Positions 47,831 through 57,519 of a stretch of 61,214 bases of DNA are shown here, one piece after another. Position numbers and translations under genes: made by a program. The DNA lies in assembly GCA_963205495.1 (NCBI GenBank), contig CAUJIN010000051.1, forward strand, positions 1-61,214. The letters are read 5' to 3'. Each line of letters starts with the position of its first letter. Within the stretch, counting starts at the first letter, position 1. The notes under the pieces were generated by a model. It worked only from the letters and a program-made list of their open reading frames with translations, ran no database searches and was not told where the DNA came from. This stretch comes from Pseudomonadota bacterium. Lineage in GTDB: Bacteria; Pseudomonadota; Gammaproteobacteria; Xanthomonadales; Xanthomonadaceae.

Positions 47831-49662
47831 ACGCATTCACGCGAATCCTCCTGCGCCTTGGCGCCCTCGTTTTCCTGCTGGCCCCGACCACGGGCGCCGG
47901 CGCGCAGGAACGCATCCTCGACTACCGCATCGAAGTGGAAATACGGCCCGATGCCAGCCTGCAAGTCGCCGAGCACATCACCGTGCGCGCCGAAGGAGTC
48001 AGCATCCGGCGCGGCATCTACCGCGATTTTCCGACCCGCTACCGCGACCGCTTCGGCAACCGCGTGATGGTCGATCTGGAAGTGCTCGGCGTGGAGCGTG
48101 ACGGGCAACCCGAACCGTGGTTCACCGAGAACCTCTCCAACGGCGTGCGCATCAACACCGGCAACGACGACTTCCTGCCGGTGCCGGCCGACATCCGGTT
48201 CACCCTGCGCTACCGCACCACGCGGCAGATCGGCTTCTTCGCCGACCACGACGAGCTCTACTGGAACGCCATCGGCACCGGCTGGGAGTTTCCGATCGAG
48301 CAGGGACAGGTGGACGTGCGCCTGCCCGGGCGCGTGCCGACGGGACAGATGCAGGCCGAAGGCTACACCGGCCCGCAGGGCGCGAAGGGACAGGCCTACA
48401 GCGCCAGCCTTCCCGAACCGGGCCGGGCACACTGGCAGCTGACCGCGCCGCTCGCGCCGCAGGAAGGCTTCACCCTCGTTCTGTCCTTCCCCAAGGGCCT
48501 CCTGCCCGAACCCAGCCGCGCGCAGCGCGCCGGCTGGCTGCTGCGTGACAACCTCGGCGTGCTGGTCGCGCTGGCCGGTCTGGTCGCGCTGTGGGTCTAT
48601 TGCTTCCGGCGCTGGCGGCAGATCGGCCGCGATCCGCGCGCAGGCGTCCTCATCGCCCGCTACGAGCCGCCCGCCGGACGCGCTCCCTCCGAACTGCGCT
48701 TCCTGTCGCGCAAGTGTGCCTACGACATGCGCTGCTTCACCAGCGACCTGCTGCTGGCCGCGACGCACGGCCAGCTGGAGCTGCGCCGCAGCGACGTGAA
48801 GGAGGAAATGGCCGAAAAGCTCGCCGCCACCGGCCTGCCGGACGGAGCCAGCTGGCTCGTGGGCAAGCTGTTGGCCGGGGAAGACGTCTGGTCGGTCCAC
48901 CGCACCGCCTCCGCCTCGGCCGGAATCCTGCCTGAAATCGCCCAAAATCTGGTTGCCCACCTGCTGCCGAAGCCCGGGGCCAGCATCGCATTCAAGCCAT
49001 CGGAACGCTCCGTCCTGATGGCGGCAAGGATGATGCACACCGTCGCGCTCAAGACGCGCATCGAAGGCAGCCTCTACAAACACAATCTCGGCAGCGTCGG
49101 GATCGCCGCACTGATCGCGGTGGGCTCCGGCGTGCTGGCGCTGGTGCTGTCCATCGTGCTGGCGGGCGGCGCGGGGGTCCCGCTCATCGTCCTCGTCGGC
49201 ATCCTGATGGTGCCCACGCTGATCCTGTTCGCTCTGGCGATTGCCGCACCCACGCCCGAAGGCCGCCGCCTGCTGGACGAGATCGAAGGTCTGCGCAGCT
49301 ATCTGCGCGTGGCGGAGCGCGACGAGCTGAAGAATCTGCCCGGCCCCGACGCTCCGCCCGCACTCGACGCCGAACGCTACCAGCGCCTCCTGCCCTACGC
49401 GGTGGCGCTGGACGTGGAGGAAGCCTGGACGCGGAAGTTCACCCTCGCCGTCGGCGCCGCTGCCGCAGCGGCGGCCACTTCGACGATGTCCTGGTACCAC
49501 GGCGGATCCTTCTCCAGCCTGGACAGCATGGTCTCGTCGGTCAGCACCAGCCTCACCAGCTCGGTGGCATCGGCGTCCACGCCGCCGGGAAGTTCCTCGG
49601 GCAGCGGCGGCGGCGGCTCCTCGGGCGGCGGCGGCGGCGGCGGAGGTGGCGGCGGGCGCTGA
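47827..49662 (+). CDS. DUF2207 membrane protein
   Basis: 611 residues. Signal peptide (LGALVFLLAPTTGAGA), an N-terminal beta domain (~25-215: YRIEVEIRPDASLQVAEHIT, GIYRDFPTRYRD, DHDELYWNAIGTGWEFPIEQ), a helix at ~240 (LLRDNLGVLVALAGLVALWV), a cytoplasmic domain, two helices at ~425-475 and a glycine/serine-rich C-terminus. This is the DUF2207 family layout, usually coupled to lemA as here. No enzymatic residues are evident. The ATG overlaps the lemA stop. Confidence 0.93.
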   Translation: MNAFTRILLRLGALVFLLAPTTGAGAQERILDYRIEVEIRPDASLQVAEHITVRAEGVSIRRGIYRDFPTRYRDRFGNRVMVDLEVLGVERDGQPEPWFTENLSNGVRINTGNDDFLPVPADIRFTLRYRTTRQIGFFADHDELYWNAIGTGWEFPIEQGQVDVRLPGRVPTGQMQAEGYTGPQGAKGQAYSASLPEPGRAHWQLTAPLAPQEGFTLVLSFPKGLLPEPSRAQRAGWLLRDNLGVLVALAGLVALWVYCFRRWRQIGRDPRAGVLIARYEPPAGRAPSELRFLSRKCAYDMRCFTSDLLLAATHGQLELRRSDVKEEMAEKLAATGLPDGASWLVGKLLAGEDVWSVHRTASASAGILPEIAQNLVAHLLPKPGASIAFKPSERSVLMAARMMHTVALKTRIEGSLYKHNLGSVGIAALIAVGSGVLALVLSIVLAGGAGVPLIVLVGILMVPTLILFALAIAAPTPEGRRLLDEIEGLRSYLRVAERDELKNLPGPDAPPALDAERYQRLLPYAVALDVEEAWTRKFTLAVGAAAAAAATSTMSWYHGGSFSSLDSMVSSVSTSLTSSVASASTPPGSSSGSGGGGSSGGGGGGGGGGGR

Positions 49663-49679
49663 GCCCTCCGCAAACCCGG

Positions 49680-52600
49680 CTACTCCTTGCGCTCGCGCAG
49701 GAAGCGCGCGATGGAAGGCGCAGGCTCGCCCCGGACGAATTCCGAGGCGATGTCCACATAGCCGCGCATCAGGGCGATCTCGCCGGCGCGGCGGTTGAGC
49801 GTATCGCGCAAATCCGGGTCGGCGCCGGCGGCGAGCAGGCGGCGCACCACACGCCCCATGCCGTGCAGCGCAGCCAGGTGCAGCGCACCGAAGCCGCGCC
49901 GTTCGCGCGCACCCAGCCCGACGCCGTGGCGCAGCAGCACTTCCAACTGGGCCAGGATCACCTCTTCGCGGTACGCGGTGCCCGGTTCGAAACTGGCGCC
50001 CAGGAGCAGCAGCAGCGGGGTTTCCGAAACCCCGTTGACCGCCTCGGAATCGGCGCCTGCGGCCAGCAGGGATTCCCAGATCACGCACGACGACTCGGCT
50101 TCGCGGGCGCCAAAGCCGAACTGCGCCAACGCGTGCAGCACGGTGCCGCCGTGCACATCGACCGCAGCCGCATCCGCCTCGTGCGCGAGCAGGGCGACCA
50201 CCGCCTGCCCCTGGCCGAGCGCGGCCGCGATCATCAGCGGCGTGATTCCACCGGGCAGGCGCTGCTCGACCGAAACCCCGTGCTCGACCAGCGCCCAGAC
50301 CACTTCGATCTGGCGCGCGGTCAGCGCCACGCTCAGACAGGTGGCACCGGAATTGGCGGTAAGGTCGGGATCGGCGCCGCGCGCAAGAAGCGCACGCACC
50401 ATCGCCACATGGCCGCCGCCGCAGGCCCGCAGCAGGGCCGTGCATCCCTGCGGATCGGTGCCATCCAGATCCAGACCCAGCTCCAGCAGCCGCTCCACGC
50501 CGGCCAGGTCGCCGGCCTGGGCCGCGGCCGGAAGGTCGCTTTCCCGCAGCCGTCGCCGCGGCAATCGCCACTGCGACCAGTCCAGCCAGCGCGCCAGGTG
50601 GCTGCGCGAAAGCGCCAGCGCCAGACCGTGCGCCGTCTGACCGTCCGGACCGCGCGTGGATCCCTGCGCGCCGTGCGCGACCAGCCGCAGCACCGCCCAT
50701 TCGCGATCCAGCTGGCAGGCCAGCCGCAGCGCCGTGGTGCCGTGCTGGTCGCGCCCTTCCGGGTCCGCGCCCAGCGCCAGCAGGTGATCGAACAGGCGGC
50801 GCCAGTCCAGCCGCAGCGCCTGCAGCAGCGGCGGCGTGCCATCCGCATCGGCACCGAAGGCGTCGGCTCCGCGCTCCAGCAGAAGCCCGGCCAGCGACTC
50901 GCCGTCCGGGCGCGCCTGCGCGTCGAGCAGGGCGGCGTTGAGATAGCGCGCCAGGCTCCCGCGCCCGCTGGGCGATGCGCCGCGTTCCAGCAGCGCCAGC
51001 AGACCCGCGCTGGCTCCCGGCCCCAGCGCCAGCAGGCGCGATACCAGCGGCGTTCCTTCCTCGTCCGTGGCCTGACCATCCAGCCCGGCGGCAAGCACCT
51101 GCGCGGCGCCCAGCCCCAGTCGCGGGGCAAGATCGAGGAACAGCGCGGCACGCTCGGCCGGCGTGCCGAGCGCCAGGGGAAGCAGCGGACGGGCGGCATC
51201 GAAATTCTCCCGCTCCAGTGCCAGCCGCAGTCGGGTGAGCGGCGGCGCGTCGATCAGGCCCTCGTCATCTTCGGCAAGGCAGGCAGGCAGCACGTAGCCT
51301 GGATCCAGCAGCGCCACGTGCGCCCAGCGTCCGGCCGCGACGGCGTGGTCGATCGCGCGTCGGCCGTCCGTCGCCGGGCGCTGCGGATCGACGCCGAGCT
51401 CGAGCAGCGCGCGGACGGTTGCGGTATCGCAAGCGGTGGCCTGGCAGGCGATGGCCAGGGCGTTGCGTCCGGCGAGGTCGCAGGCAGCTGGATCGACGCC
51501 GTGACCGCTCAGGCACTGCACACAGGCCAATGCCCCGGCACGCGCGGCTTCGAGCAGCGGCGTGACACCCTGTGCATCGGCGAGGTTCGCATTGGCCCCG
51601 CCGGCCAGCAGCGCCGCTGCGATCCGCGCATTGTTGCGCAGGCACGCGGCATGCAGCGCGCTGCGTCCGAGGCGGTCGCAGGCGTCGATCCGCGCGCGGT
51701 GACGCAGCAGGAGCTGCAGCATCGCCGGGTCATCCTCCTCGCGCGTGGCTGCGAGCAGCAGCGCCGGCTGCCCGCCCGCAGGCTCCAGCGCAGCGCGGCG
51801 GTCGATGAGATATTTCGCCACGTCGAGATTGCCCAGGCTCGCCGCCACGCCCAGCGGGCTGTTGCCCTGCGCGTCCAGCGCATCCAGATGGGCTCCCGCA
51901 TCCAGCAGCAGCGCGCAGACGTCGGGATCGGCGGCGCGCGCGGCAGCGTGCAGCGCGGTCTGGCCGTCCGCATCGACGCCGCGCGGGTCGGCGCCGTTGG
52001 TGAGCAGCATCTGCACCGCGTCGGGTCGACCGTGGTAGCTGTCGCGCACCGCGGCCATCAGCGGCGTCAGTCCGCCGTGGGCGAAATTGAGGTCCACGCC
52101 GGCCGCGATCAGGGCGCGCAGCAGGCGCAGGTCGGAGAGCACCGCGGCCAGTATCGGCAGGCTGCGCTGGTCGCGCGCCTCGTGCGGCGGCAGTGCCCAG
52201 GGATCGGCCCCCATGTCCAGCAGGCGCAGCGCCTCGACCACCTGTCCGGCGCGTGCGGCGGCGTAGAGCGCGGCATCGAGGTTCGGGCCGGGAGTCCAGA
52301 CGCGCGCGGGAATCGGCGCGGCGGCCGCACTCGCGAGGCGATCGGCAAGCGCCTGCCGCGCACGCTCCACCTGCCGCCGTGCCGCGGCCAGGGCGACCAG
52401 CGCCAGCGTCGGCGCAAGCAACAGGGACAGCACGAGTACGCCAAGCCGCAGCGCCTCGGGGGAATGCCACAGCGCGGGCAAGGCCGGAGCCAGAGCGCAC
52501 AGCGCCAGCAGCACCGTAGCACCCGCGGCAACCCAGCGGCCGGCGCCATTCGCGCCGGCCTCGTCCAGTGCCGCATCCAGCGCCCGATCCGGCGCCTCGT

Positions 52601-53009
52601 CCGGCCACAGCAGCGCCCGCGCGCGATGCGGCGCGGCGCGCCAGACCAGCACCAGCGCAAGGCCCGTCAGCGCGCCGAAGAGCAGCGCGGAAAAAAGATC
52701 GCCCCCCTGCGCAAGCCGGGCGGCTGGCCAGGCCAGCGCCGCCCCCAGCAATCCCAGCGCGAGCCAGGCCAGCCAGAGGCGGCCGCGCAGCAGACGCAGC
52801 AACAGGCGCCAGGCCGAAGGCGTACCGACATCGGCGCCCACCCAGCCGGCAGCGGCAATCAGGTACAGGGGAACGGCGAGTGCCGGCGCAAAGCGCAGCA
52901 TCGGATGGAGCGGAAGCAGCGACAGCAGACTGACCGCCACGGCGGGAAGAAAACCCGCCAGCCGCAGTCCATGACCAGACGCGGACACATTCGCCAGGGC
53001 GGCATTCAT
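49680..53009 (-). CDS. Large ankyrin-repeat membrane protein
   Basis: 1109 residues. Several N-terminal transmembrane helices (LAGFLPAVAVSLLSLLPL, ALAVPLYLIAAAGWVGAD, LAWLALGLLGAALAW, LFGALTGLALVLVW, VLLALCALAPALPALW, LGVLVLSLLLAPTLALVALA). From ~240 to the end there are many ankyrin repeats, e.g. GLTPLMAAVRDSYHGRPDAV, DGQTALHAAARAADPDVCAL, QGVTPLLEAARAGALACVQC. The repeats most likely face the cytoplasm and bind a protein partner. The ATG overlaps the ycgL stop (ATGA). A closely similar ankyrin gene is known from Xanthomonas genomes (recollection); function unknown. Confidence 0.92.
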   Translation of the reverse strand: MNAALANVSASGHGLRLAGFLPAVAVSLLSLLPLHPMLRFAPALAVPLYLIAAAGWVGADVGTPSAWRLLLRLLRGRLWLAWLALGLLGAALAWPAARLAQGGDLFSALLFGALTGLALVLVWRAAPHRARALLWPDEAPDRALDAALDEAGANGAGRWVAAGATVLLALCALAPALPALWHSPEALRLGVLVLSLLLAPTLALVALAAARRQVERARQALADRLASAAAAPIPARVWTPGPNLDAALYAAARAGQVVEALRLLDMGADPWALPPHEARDQRSLPILAAVLSDLRLLRALIAAGVDLNFAHGGLTPLMAAVRDSYHGRPDAVQMLLTNGADPRGVDADGQTALHAAARAADPDVCALLLDAGAHLDALDAQGNSPLGVAASLGNLDVAKYLIDRRAALEPAGGQPALLLAATREEDDPAMLQLLLRHRARIDACDRLGRSALHAACLRNNARIAAALLAGGANANLADAQGVTPLLEAARAGALACVQCLSGHGVDPAACDLAGRNALAIACQATACDTATVRALLELGVDPQRPATDGRRAIDHAVAAGRWAHVALLDPGYVLPACLAEDDEGLIDAPPLTRLRLALERENFDAARPLLPLALGTPAERAALFLDLAPRLGLGAAQVLAAGLDGQATDEEGTPLVSRLLALGPGASAGLLALLERGASPSGRGSLARYLNAALLDAQARPDGESLAGLLLERGADAFGADADGTPPLLQALRLDWRRLFDHLLALGADPEGRDQHGTTALRLACQLDREWAVLRLVAHGAQGSTRGPDGQTAHGLALALSRSHLARWLDWSQWRLPRRRLRESDLPAAAQAGDLAGVERLLELGLDLDGTDPQGCTALLRACGGGHVAMVRALLARGADPDLTANSGATCLSVALTARQIEVVWALVEHGVSVEQRLPGGITPLMIAAALGQGQAVVALLAHEADAAAVDVHGGTVLHALAQFGFGAREAESSCVIWESLLAAGADSEAVNGVSETPLLLLLGASFEPGTAYREEVILAQLEVLLRHGVGLGARERRGFGALHLAALHGMGRVVRRLLAAGADPDLRDTLNRRAGEIALMRGYVDIASEFVRGEPAPSIARFLRERKE

Positions 53010-53254
53010 GGAAGCGTGCCCTGCGGTGGCGGCGGCAGTTGCAGGTAGCAGCCGCGCGTGCGCAGGGCCTCGATGACCGCCGCCGCGTCGGCGCGCGCCA
53101 GTCGCCGATCCGGCGTCAGCTCCAGTTCGAGTACCTGCTCCAGCGCTCCGAGGCGCTGGCGCAGGGATTCGGGCAGCACCGAGAAGTCGTCCTTCTCGGC
53201 GAGATAGACATAGGTATCTGGGCGCAGGCGGCTTCGGTAAACGTGGCAGCGCAT
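53006..53254 (-). CDS. ycgL: YcgL domain protein
   Basis: 82 residues starting MRCHVYRSRLRPDTYVYLAE. The pattern (CHVYRS ... D-x-YVYL ... DFSVLPE-x-L ... G) and a C-terminal GCYLQLPPPP define YcgL. Function is unknown; in Enterobacteria it stands beside rnd and minCD, which are absent here. I chose the inner ATG because the family begins exactly there. The stop overlaps the ankyrin gene's start. Confidence 0.9.
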   Translation of the reverse strand: MRCHVYRSRLRPDTYVYLAEKDDFSVLPESLRQRLGALEQVLELELTPDRRLARADAAAVIEALRTRGCYLQLPPPPQGTLP

Positions 53255-53336
53255 GGGACGCGAGAGGTCCGACAACGGAACGGCTTCAGCATAGCCGGTC
53301 GAAAGCCGCGCCGCGACGCGCGAACCGGCACAAGGC

Positions 53337-54665
53337 TCAGCCACCAGCCATCACGGCTTCGATCCGATCCGGCTCGCGCGGTACGCCGTCGCTCAGCACC
53401 TTCGCGCCCTGCCGCGTCACGATCACGTCGTCCTCGATGCGGATGCCGATGCCGCGCCACTTTGCCGCCACGCCCGGCGCATCGGGCGCGATGTAGAGGC
53501 CCGGTTCGATGGTGAAGGCCATGTCCGGCTCCAGCAGGCGGAATTCGCCGCCGATGCGATAGTCGCCGACGTCGTGCACGTCCAGCCCCAGCCAGTGGCC
53601 GGTCTTGTGCATGAAGAAACGCCGGTAGGTCTGCTCTTTCAGGCACTGCCGCAGGCTGCCCCGAATCAGGCCCAGGCGCAGCAGCCCCTCGGCCACGGCC
53701 CGTGTCGCAGCCTCGTGCATCGCACTCCAGGGCACTCCCGGGCGCACCACCTCGAGCGCGGCGCGGTTGGCCTGGAGCACCACCTCGTACAGCGCCCGCT
53801 GCGCCGGACTGAAGCGCCCGTTCACCGGGAAGGTGCGGGTGATGTCGGAGGCATAGCCCTGCAGCTCCGCGCCGGCGTCGATCAGGAGCAGGTCGCCGTC
53901 CGCCAGGCGCGCGCGGTTGGCGCGGTAGTGCAGCACGCAGGCGTTGGCCCCGCCGCCGACGATCGGCTCGTACGAGGGAACCGCGCCGTGCCGGCGGAAG
54001 CGGTACAGCAATTCGGCCTCGATTTCGTATTCGAAGCATCCCGGGCGCGTGGCGCGCATCGCATCCACGTGCGCGAGCGAGGCGATGCGCGCGGATTCGG
54101 CCATCAGGCGGCGTTCGCCAGGGCTCTTGAACAGGCGCAGGTCGTGCAGCAGGTGCCCCAGCTCCTGGAACTCGTGCGGCGGCTGCGCGCCCTGACGGGA
54201 CAGGGCGCGCACGCGGTTGACCCAGCCGATCAGGGTCAGGTCGAACTCGGTATCGCGGCCGAAATGGTAGTAGACGCGGCTGCGCCCCTCGATCAGGCGC
54301 GGCAGGATTTCATCCATGTCCGCGTAAGGGTAGGCGTCATCGATGCCGAGGGCGTCCACCGCGCCCTCGGGGCCGAGCCGCGCGCCATCCCAGGCCTCTC
54401 GTCCCGGGTCGCGCTCGCGGCAGAAAAGCAGCGCCTCGCCCGCCGCGCGGCCCGGCACCAGCGCAAGCACCGCCTCGGGCTCGTCGAAACCGGTCAGGTA
54501 CCAGAAGTCGCTGTCCTGCCGATAGGGATAGTGGGAGTCGTTGCTGCGCACCCGCAGCGGCGCGGCCGACAGGATCAGGATGGCATCCGGGCCGGCCATG
54601 CGCATGAGCTGCCGGCGCCTGCGCGCGAACTCGACCGGCTCGATTCCCGGCGCGCGCGCGACCAC
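53337..54665 (-). CDS. pepP: Xaa-Pro aminopeptidase P
   Basis: 442 residues, GTG start 2 nt after the ygfB stop. The N-domain (EFARRRRQLMRMAG, YPYRQDSDFWYLTGFDEPEA) is complete only with this GTG. The catalytic pita-bread domain carries metal ligands in LIDAGAE, SDITRTFPVNG, GHWLGLDVHDVG, FTIEPGLYI and GIRIEDD. Removes N-terminal residues ahead of proline, using Mn2+. In many gammaproteobacteria ygfB-pepP is followed by ubiH and ubiI; here it is followed by ycgL instead. Confidence 0.95.
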   Translation of the reverse strand: MVARAPGIEPVEFARRRRQLMRMAGPDAILILSAAPLRVRSNDSHYPYRQDSDFWYLTGFDEPEAVLALVPGRAAGEALLFCRERDPGREAWDGARLGPEGAVDALGIDDAYPYADMDEILPRLIEGRSRVYYHFGRDTEFDLTLIGWVNRVRALSRQGAQPPHEFQELGHLLHDLRLFKSPGERRLMAESARIASLAHVDAMRATRPGCFEYEIEAELLYRFRRHGAVPSYEPIVGGGANACVLHYRANRARLADGDLLLIDAGAELQGYASDITRTFPVNGRFSPAQRALYEVVLQANRAALEVVRPGVPWSAMHEAATRAVAEGLLRLGLIRGSLRQCLKEQTYRRFFMHKTGHWLGLDVHDVGDYRIGGEFRLLEPDMAFTIEPGLYIAPDAPGVAAKWRGIGIRIEDDVIVTRQGAKVLSDGVPREPDRIEAVMAGG

Positions 54666-54667
54666 GG

Positions 54668-55210
54668 TCAGTGCAGGCGTTCGCCGGAACCGGGCGCGCC
54701 GCGGGCGTCGCCGTGGATCAGCAGCACTGCGACGCGGACGAATTCGGCGATTTCCATCAGCGCCTCCTCGTCCTGTTCGTCTTCTTCGACCGAAAAGGCG
54801 GCAATGCCGGCGAGATCGTCGAAGGCTTCCTGCGCTTCGGACGAGAGCGCCGGGCGTTCGGGCACCAGCGCCAGACCGGACAGGAAGCCGCGGCACCAGT
54901 CGAACAGCGCGTCGATGCGCTCGGACAGCGGCGCGTGTTCTTCCGGCAGCAGCAGGTCGAAACCGAACTGTCCGTCGTCTAGCGCCTCGCGCGTGGCGGC
55001 GAAAAGGTCGGAAAGATCGCGGTCGGCCGAAACCTGCACCGCGTCGGCATCGACCTGCAGCGGGGCCAGCCAGTTGCCGGCAGACAGCGGCCCGCCCGCG
55101 GACAGGTAGCCGGCCAGCAGGCCGTGCAGCTCGGCCACGTCGATGCCGATGCCGCAGCGCACCAGCGCCGCATCGACCTGATCGAAACCCGGGAGGCGCG
55201 TCGCGGACAT
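54668..55210 (-). CDS. ygfB: YgfB/UPF0149 family protein
   Basis: 180 residues, helical. Family signs: AELHGLLAGYLSAGG near the start, the LFDWCRGFLSGLALVPERPA segment, and an acidic C-terminal part VEEDEQDEEALMEIAEFVRV. Members lie upstream of pepP as here; YgfB of Pseudomonas is reported to affect beta-lactam resistance regulation. It begins 40 bp after the oleA stop. Confidence 0.9.
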   Translation of the reverse strand: MSATRLPGFDQVDAALVRCGIGIDVAELHGLLAGYLSAGGPLSAGNWLAPLQVDADAVQVSADRDLSDLFAATREALDDGQFGFDLLLPEEHAPLSERIDALFDWCRGFLSGLALVPERPALSSEAQEAFDDLAGIAAFSVEEDEQDEEALMEIAEFVRVAVLLIHGDARGAPGSGERLH

Positions 55211-55250
55211 CAGCGTGAAAACGGGAACCCGGACATGCGCACGAGCCGCC

Positions 55251-56264
55251 TCACCACACCACTTCGGCCATCGAGCAGTTCAGCCCGGAGCCGATGCCCA
55301 GCAGCGCGATGCGGCTGCCCTTCTTGAGCCGCCCCATCTCCTTGAGCTTGGACAGCACGATGGGCACCGAAGCCGGACCGATGTTGCCGTACTCGGAAAA
55401 GATCGTGAACACCTTGGCCGGGTCGATGCCGATCGCCTTGACCAGCGCGTTGGTGTGGACCTGGCTGACCTGGTGGATCACGAACTCGTCGAGCTCGTCC
55501 ACCACCCAGCCCAGCGCCTGGCGCGCCGCCTGGAAGGTCTTGGAGGCGAGCTTGACGCCTTCCACCATCAGCATCCGGGTATCGGTGACCATGCGATCGA
55601 GGTTGCCTCGGCACAGGGTGTTCCACTCGGTCGCTGCACGCGTCACGCCGCCCTTGTACTGCGGCGCGTCCGGCGCCAGCTCGCGGCGCGCCAGAACCAT
55701 CGCCACCGAGCCGCAGCCCAGGGTCAACGTCGCCAGTTCCTGACGGAACTGCTCGTCGGTCACGTCCGGACGCAGCAGGCGCTCGATGGTCTTCTCGTAG
55801 GCGAGGTTGGCCGATTCGCCATCCACCACCAGCGCGTAATCGATCTCGCCGCACTCGATCATCCGGCTGGCGATGTCCATGCCGTTGAGGAAGGCGAGGC
55901 ATGCGTTGGCCACGTCGAAGTTCTGGCAGGTGTCCGACAGCCCGAGGTTGCCCGCGATGATGCTGGCGGTGGACGGCTCCAGATACTCGCGGCTGACCGA
56001 CGTGCTCACCAGCAGGCCGATCTTTTCGCGCGGCACGTCGCATTCGTCCAGCGCCTTCTGCGCCGCCAGCGTGGCCGCGTCGGAAACTTCGACGCCTTCC
56101 TCCCAGAAGCGCCGCGCGCGGATGCCGGCGACTTCGCCCAGCACGTCCACGCGGATGCCGAGGCGATCCAGCATCGGGCGCAGGCGCTCGTTGATCTCCT
56201 CGGAGGTGAGTCGGAGCGGCGCGTCGATATGCGCAAGGCTGGCAATGGATACGTTCTGGAACAC
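55251..56264 (-). CDS. oleA: OleA, beta-ketoacid-forming thiolase of long-chain olefin synthesis
   Basis: 337 residues from a GTG with AGGA 6 nt upstream. The sequence closely follows Xanthomonas campestris OleA: VANACLAFLNGMD holds the nucleophile Cys122, Glu96 (YLEPSTAS) matches its catalytic glutamate, and VIHQVSQVH, GNIGPASVP and the end GIGSGLNCSMAEVVW are the same. OleA condenses two acyl-CoAs head to head to a beta-keto acid, first step to long-chain alkenes or, with OleB/C/D, cis-olefins. The partner genes oleBCD are not adjacent. The family is thiolase-superfamily, so it is often mislabelled as FabH. Confidence 0.93.
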   Translation of the reverse strand: MFQNVSIASLAHIDAPLRLTSEEINERLRPMLDRLGIRVDVLGEVAGIRARRFWEEGVEVSDAATLAAQKALDECDVPREKIGLLVSTSVSREYLEPSTASIIAGNLGLSDTCQNFDVANACLAFLNGMDIASRMIECGEIDYALVVDGESANLAYEKTIERLLRPDVTDEQFRQELATLTLGCGSVAMVLARRELAPDAPQYKGGVTRAATEWNTLCRGNLDRMVTDTRMLMVEGVKLASKTFQAARQALGWVVDELDEFVIHQVSQVHTNALVKAIGIDPAKVFTIFSEYGNIGPASVPIVLSKLKEMGRLKKGSRIALLGIGSGLNCSMAEVVW

Positions 56265-56607
56265 GGCAATCCTGATCTGGAAATGCGACGGCCAAGCCGC
56301 CAGGCGCTACAGCGATAGCGATGAAAAGCACGGCGCGCGCCGATACGCAGGGACGGCACCCCGTCGATACCCGGGAAAACTGCCGCCCCGATCCTGCATC
56401 GAGGCAAGCTGCAGGTACGCACTCTGCCCCGTGGCGGAAGCATCGCCCCGGACTCCGTGCCGCGGCAGCCTGGTGCGGCAAACGCACTGCCTGCGCCGTT
56501 CAGCGGCTTGCGTGCTCCAGCGACAGACGAATGACCATTATCGCACGAGCGACGCATTCGACGCACGTCAAGCCCCGATGCGACAAGATTGCCTCCTGGA
56601 ACAACGA
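56265..56607. other. Intergenic region upstream of oleA (343 bp)
   Basis: No gene is visible. On the minus strand a GATAAT (56542-56537) with TTGACG 23 bp upstream (56571-56566) is a weak promoter candidate; the spacing is too long for a normal sigma-70 site. Small frames here are continuations of shadows of neighbours. Confidence 0.5.
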
Positions 56608-57420
56608 TCAATCGGCAGGCGGAGCCTGCGGACGCGCCGGGAACGGAATCACCGTGGCACTTTGCGGCGCGCCCGGCTCCGGGCGCACCCAAAGCACCGG
56701 CACCTCACCGGGCGAAGGCGGCTCGTACATGCCGCGCTCTTCCGCCGCCAGCGCCTCCTCCAGCGGCACGCCGTCGGTTTCCTCGTCCTCCCAGCTGTAA
56801 CGCTTGCGCGCCGGCGGCGGATCGCGGCGGCACCAGAGCACGGCCGCGACCGCTCCGCACATCGCGCCGCCCAGATGGGCCTCCCACGAAACTTCCGGCT
56901 CGCCCGGCAGGATGGTCAGCACCATGCCACCGTAGAGTAAGAAGGCGATCATCGCCGCCGCGATCGAAGGCCGGTCGCGCCGCAGCACGCCCAGCAGGAA
57001 CAGGAAGAACATCAGCCCGTGGCTGAGTCCGCTGGCGCCCAGGTGGAACGAGGGCCGGCCGATGAGCCAGACCACCAGGCCCGAACCCAGCCAGATCAGC
57101 GCGATTGCACGCAGGGCCGCGCGCGGGTAGATCGACAGAACCAACGTGCCCAGCACCAGCAGCGGCAGCGTGTTGTTGATGAGGTGGCCGATCGACCCGT
57201 GCAGCACGGGCGCGGTCAGCAGTCCGATCAGGCCGGTGGGCGAATGCGGATACACCCCTAGCGCGGAAAAGGACGTCCCCAGCCAGGTTTCCGCCAGCTT
57301 GACCCACCACAGCACCGCGATGAACCCCATGCTTGCGAGGATCGCACGCAGGAACCGTGCGCGATCCACGCGCGCCTGCTCGCGCGGATCGGGCAGTGGC
57401 TGGTTGAGCGGGACATCCAT
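56608..57420 (-). CDS. Rhomboid family intramembrane serine protease
   Basis: 270 residues with about six transmembrane helices. Catalytic Ser130 is in GASG (128-131) and the partner His182 in WEAHLGGAM; HGSIGHLINN at 74-83 is the conserved loop. Rhomboids cut transmembrane segments of other proteins within the membrane. The C-terminal ~70 residues are a charged, disordered cytoplasmic tail (WEDEETDGVPLEEALAAEE). Confidence 0.92.
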   Translation of the reverse strand: MDVPLNQPLPDPREQARVDRARFLRAILASMGFIAVLWWVKLAETWLGTSFSALGVYPHSPTGLIGLLTAPVLHGSIGHLINNTLPLLVLGTLVLSIYPRAALRAIALIWLGSGLVVWLIGRPSFHLGASGLSHGLMFFLFLLGVLRRDRPSIAAAMIAFLLYGGMVLTILPGEPEVSWEAHLGGAMCGAVAAVLWCRRDPPPARKRYSWEDEETDGVPLEEALAAEERGMYEPPSPGEVPVLWVRPEPGAPQSATVIPFPARPQAPPAD

Positions 57421-57519
57421 CGCGGGCGTTTCCGGAAAGGCAGATTCCCTGTTTGTGGTCGAAGGTCGGAAAAAGCAAGTCCGCCCCGGCGCCCGGCTTC
57501 CGGAAAAAGCCCGTGGAAC

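Noticed and set aside
49863..53048. A 1061-codon plus-strand frame opposite the ankyrin gene
   Set aside because: Gln/Arg-rich shadow of the ankyrin repeats.
55210..56487. A 425-codon minus-strand frame overlapping oleA
   Set aside because: OleA in the neighbouring frame matches its family along its full length.
56537..56571. oleA promoter with TTGACG and GATAAT
   Set aside because: Spacer is 23 bp, outside the normal 16-18; kept only as a weak note in the intergenic entry.
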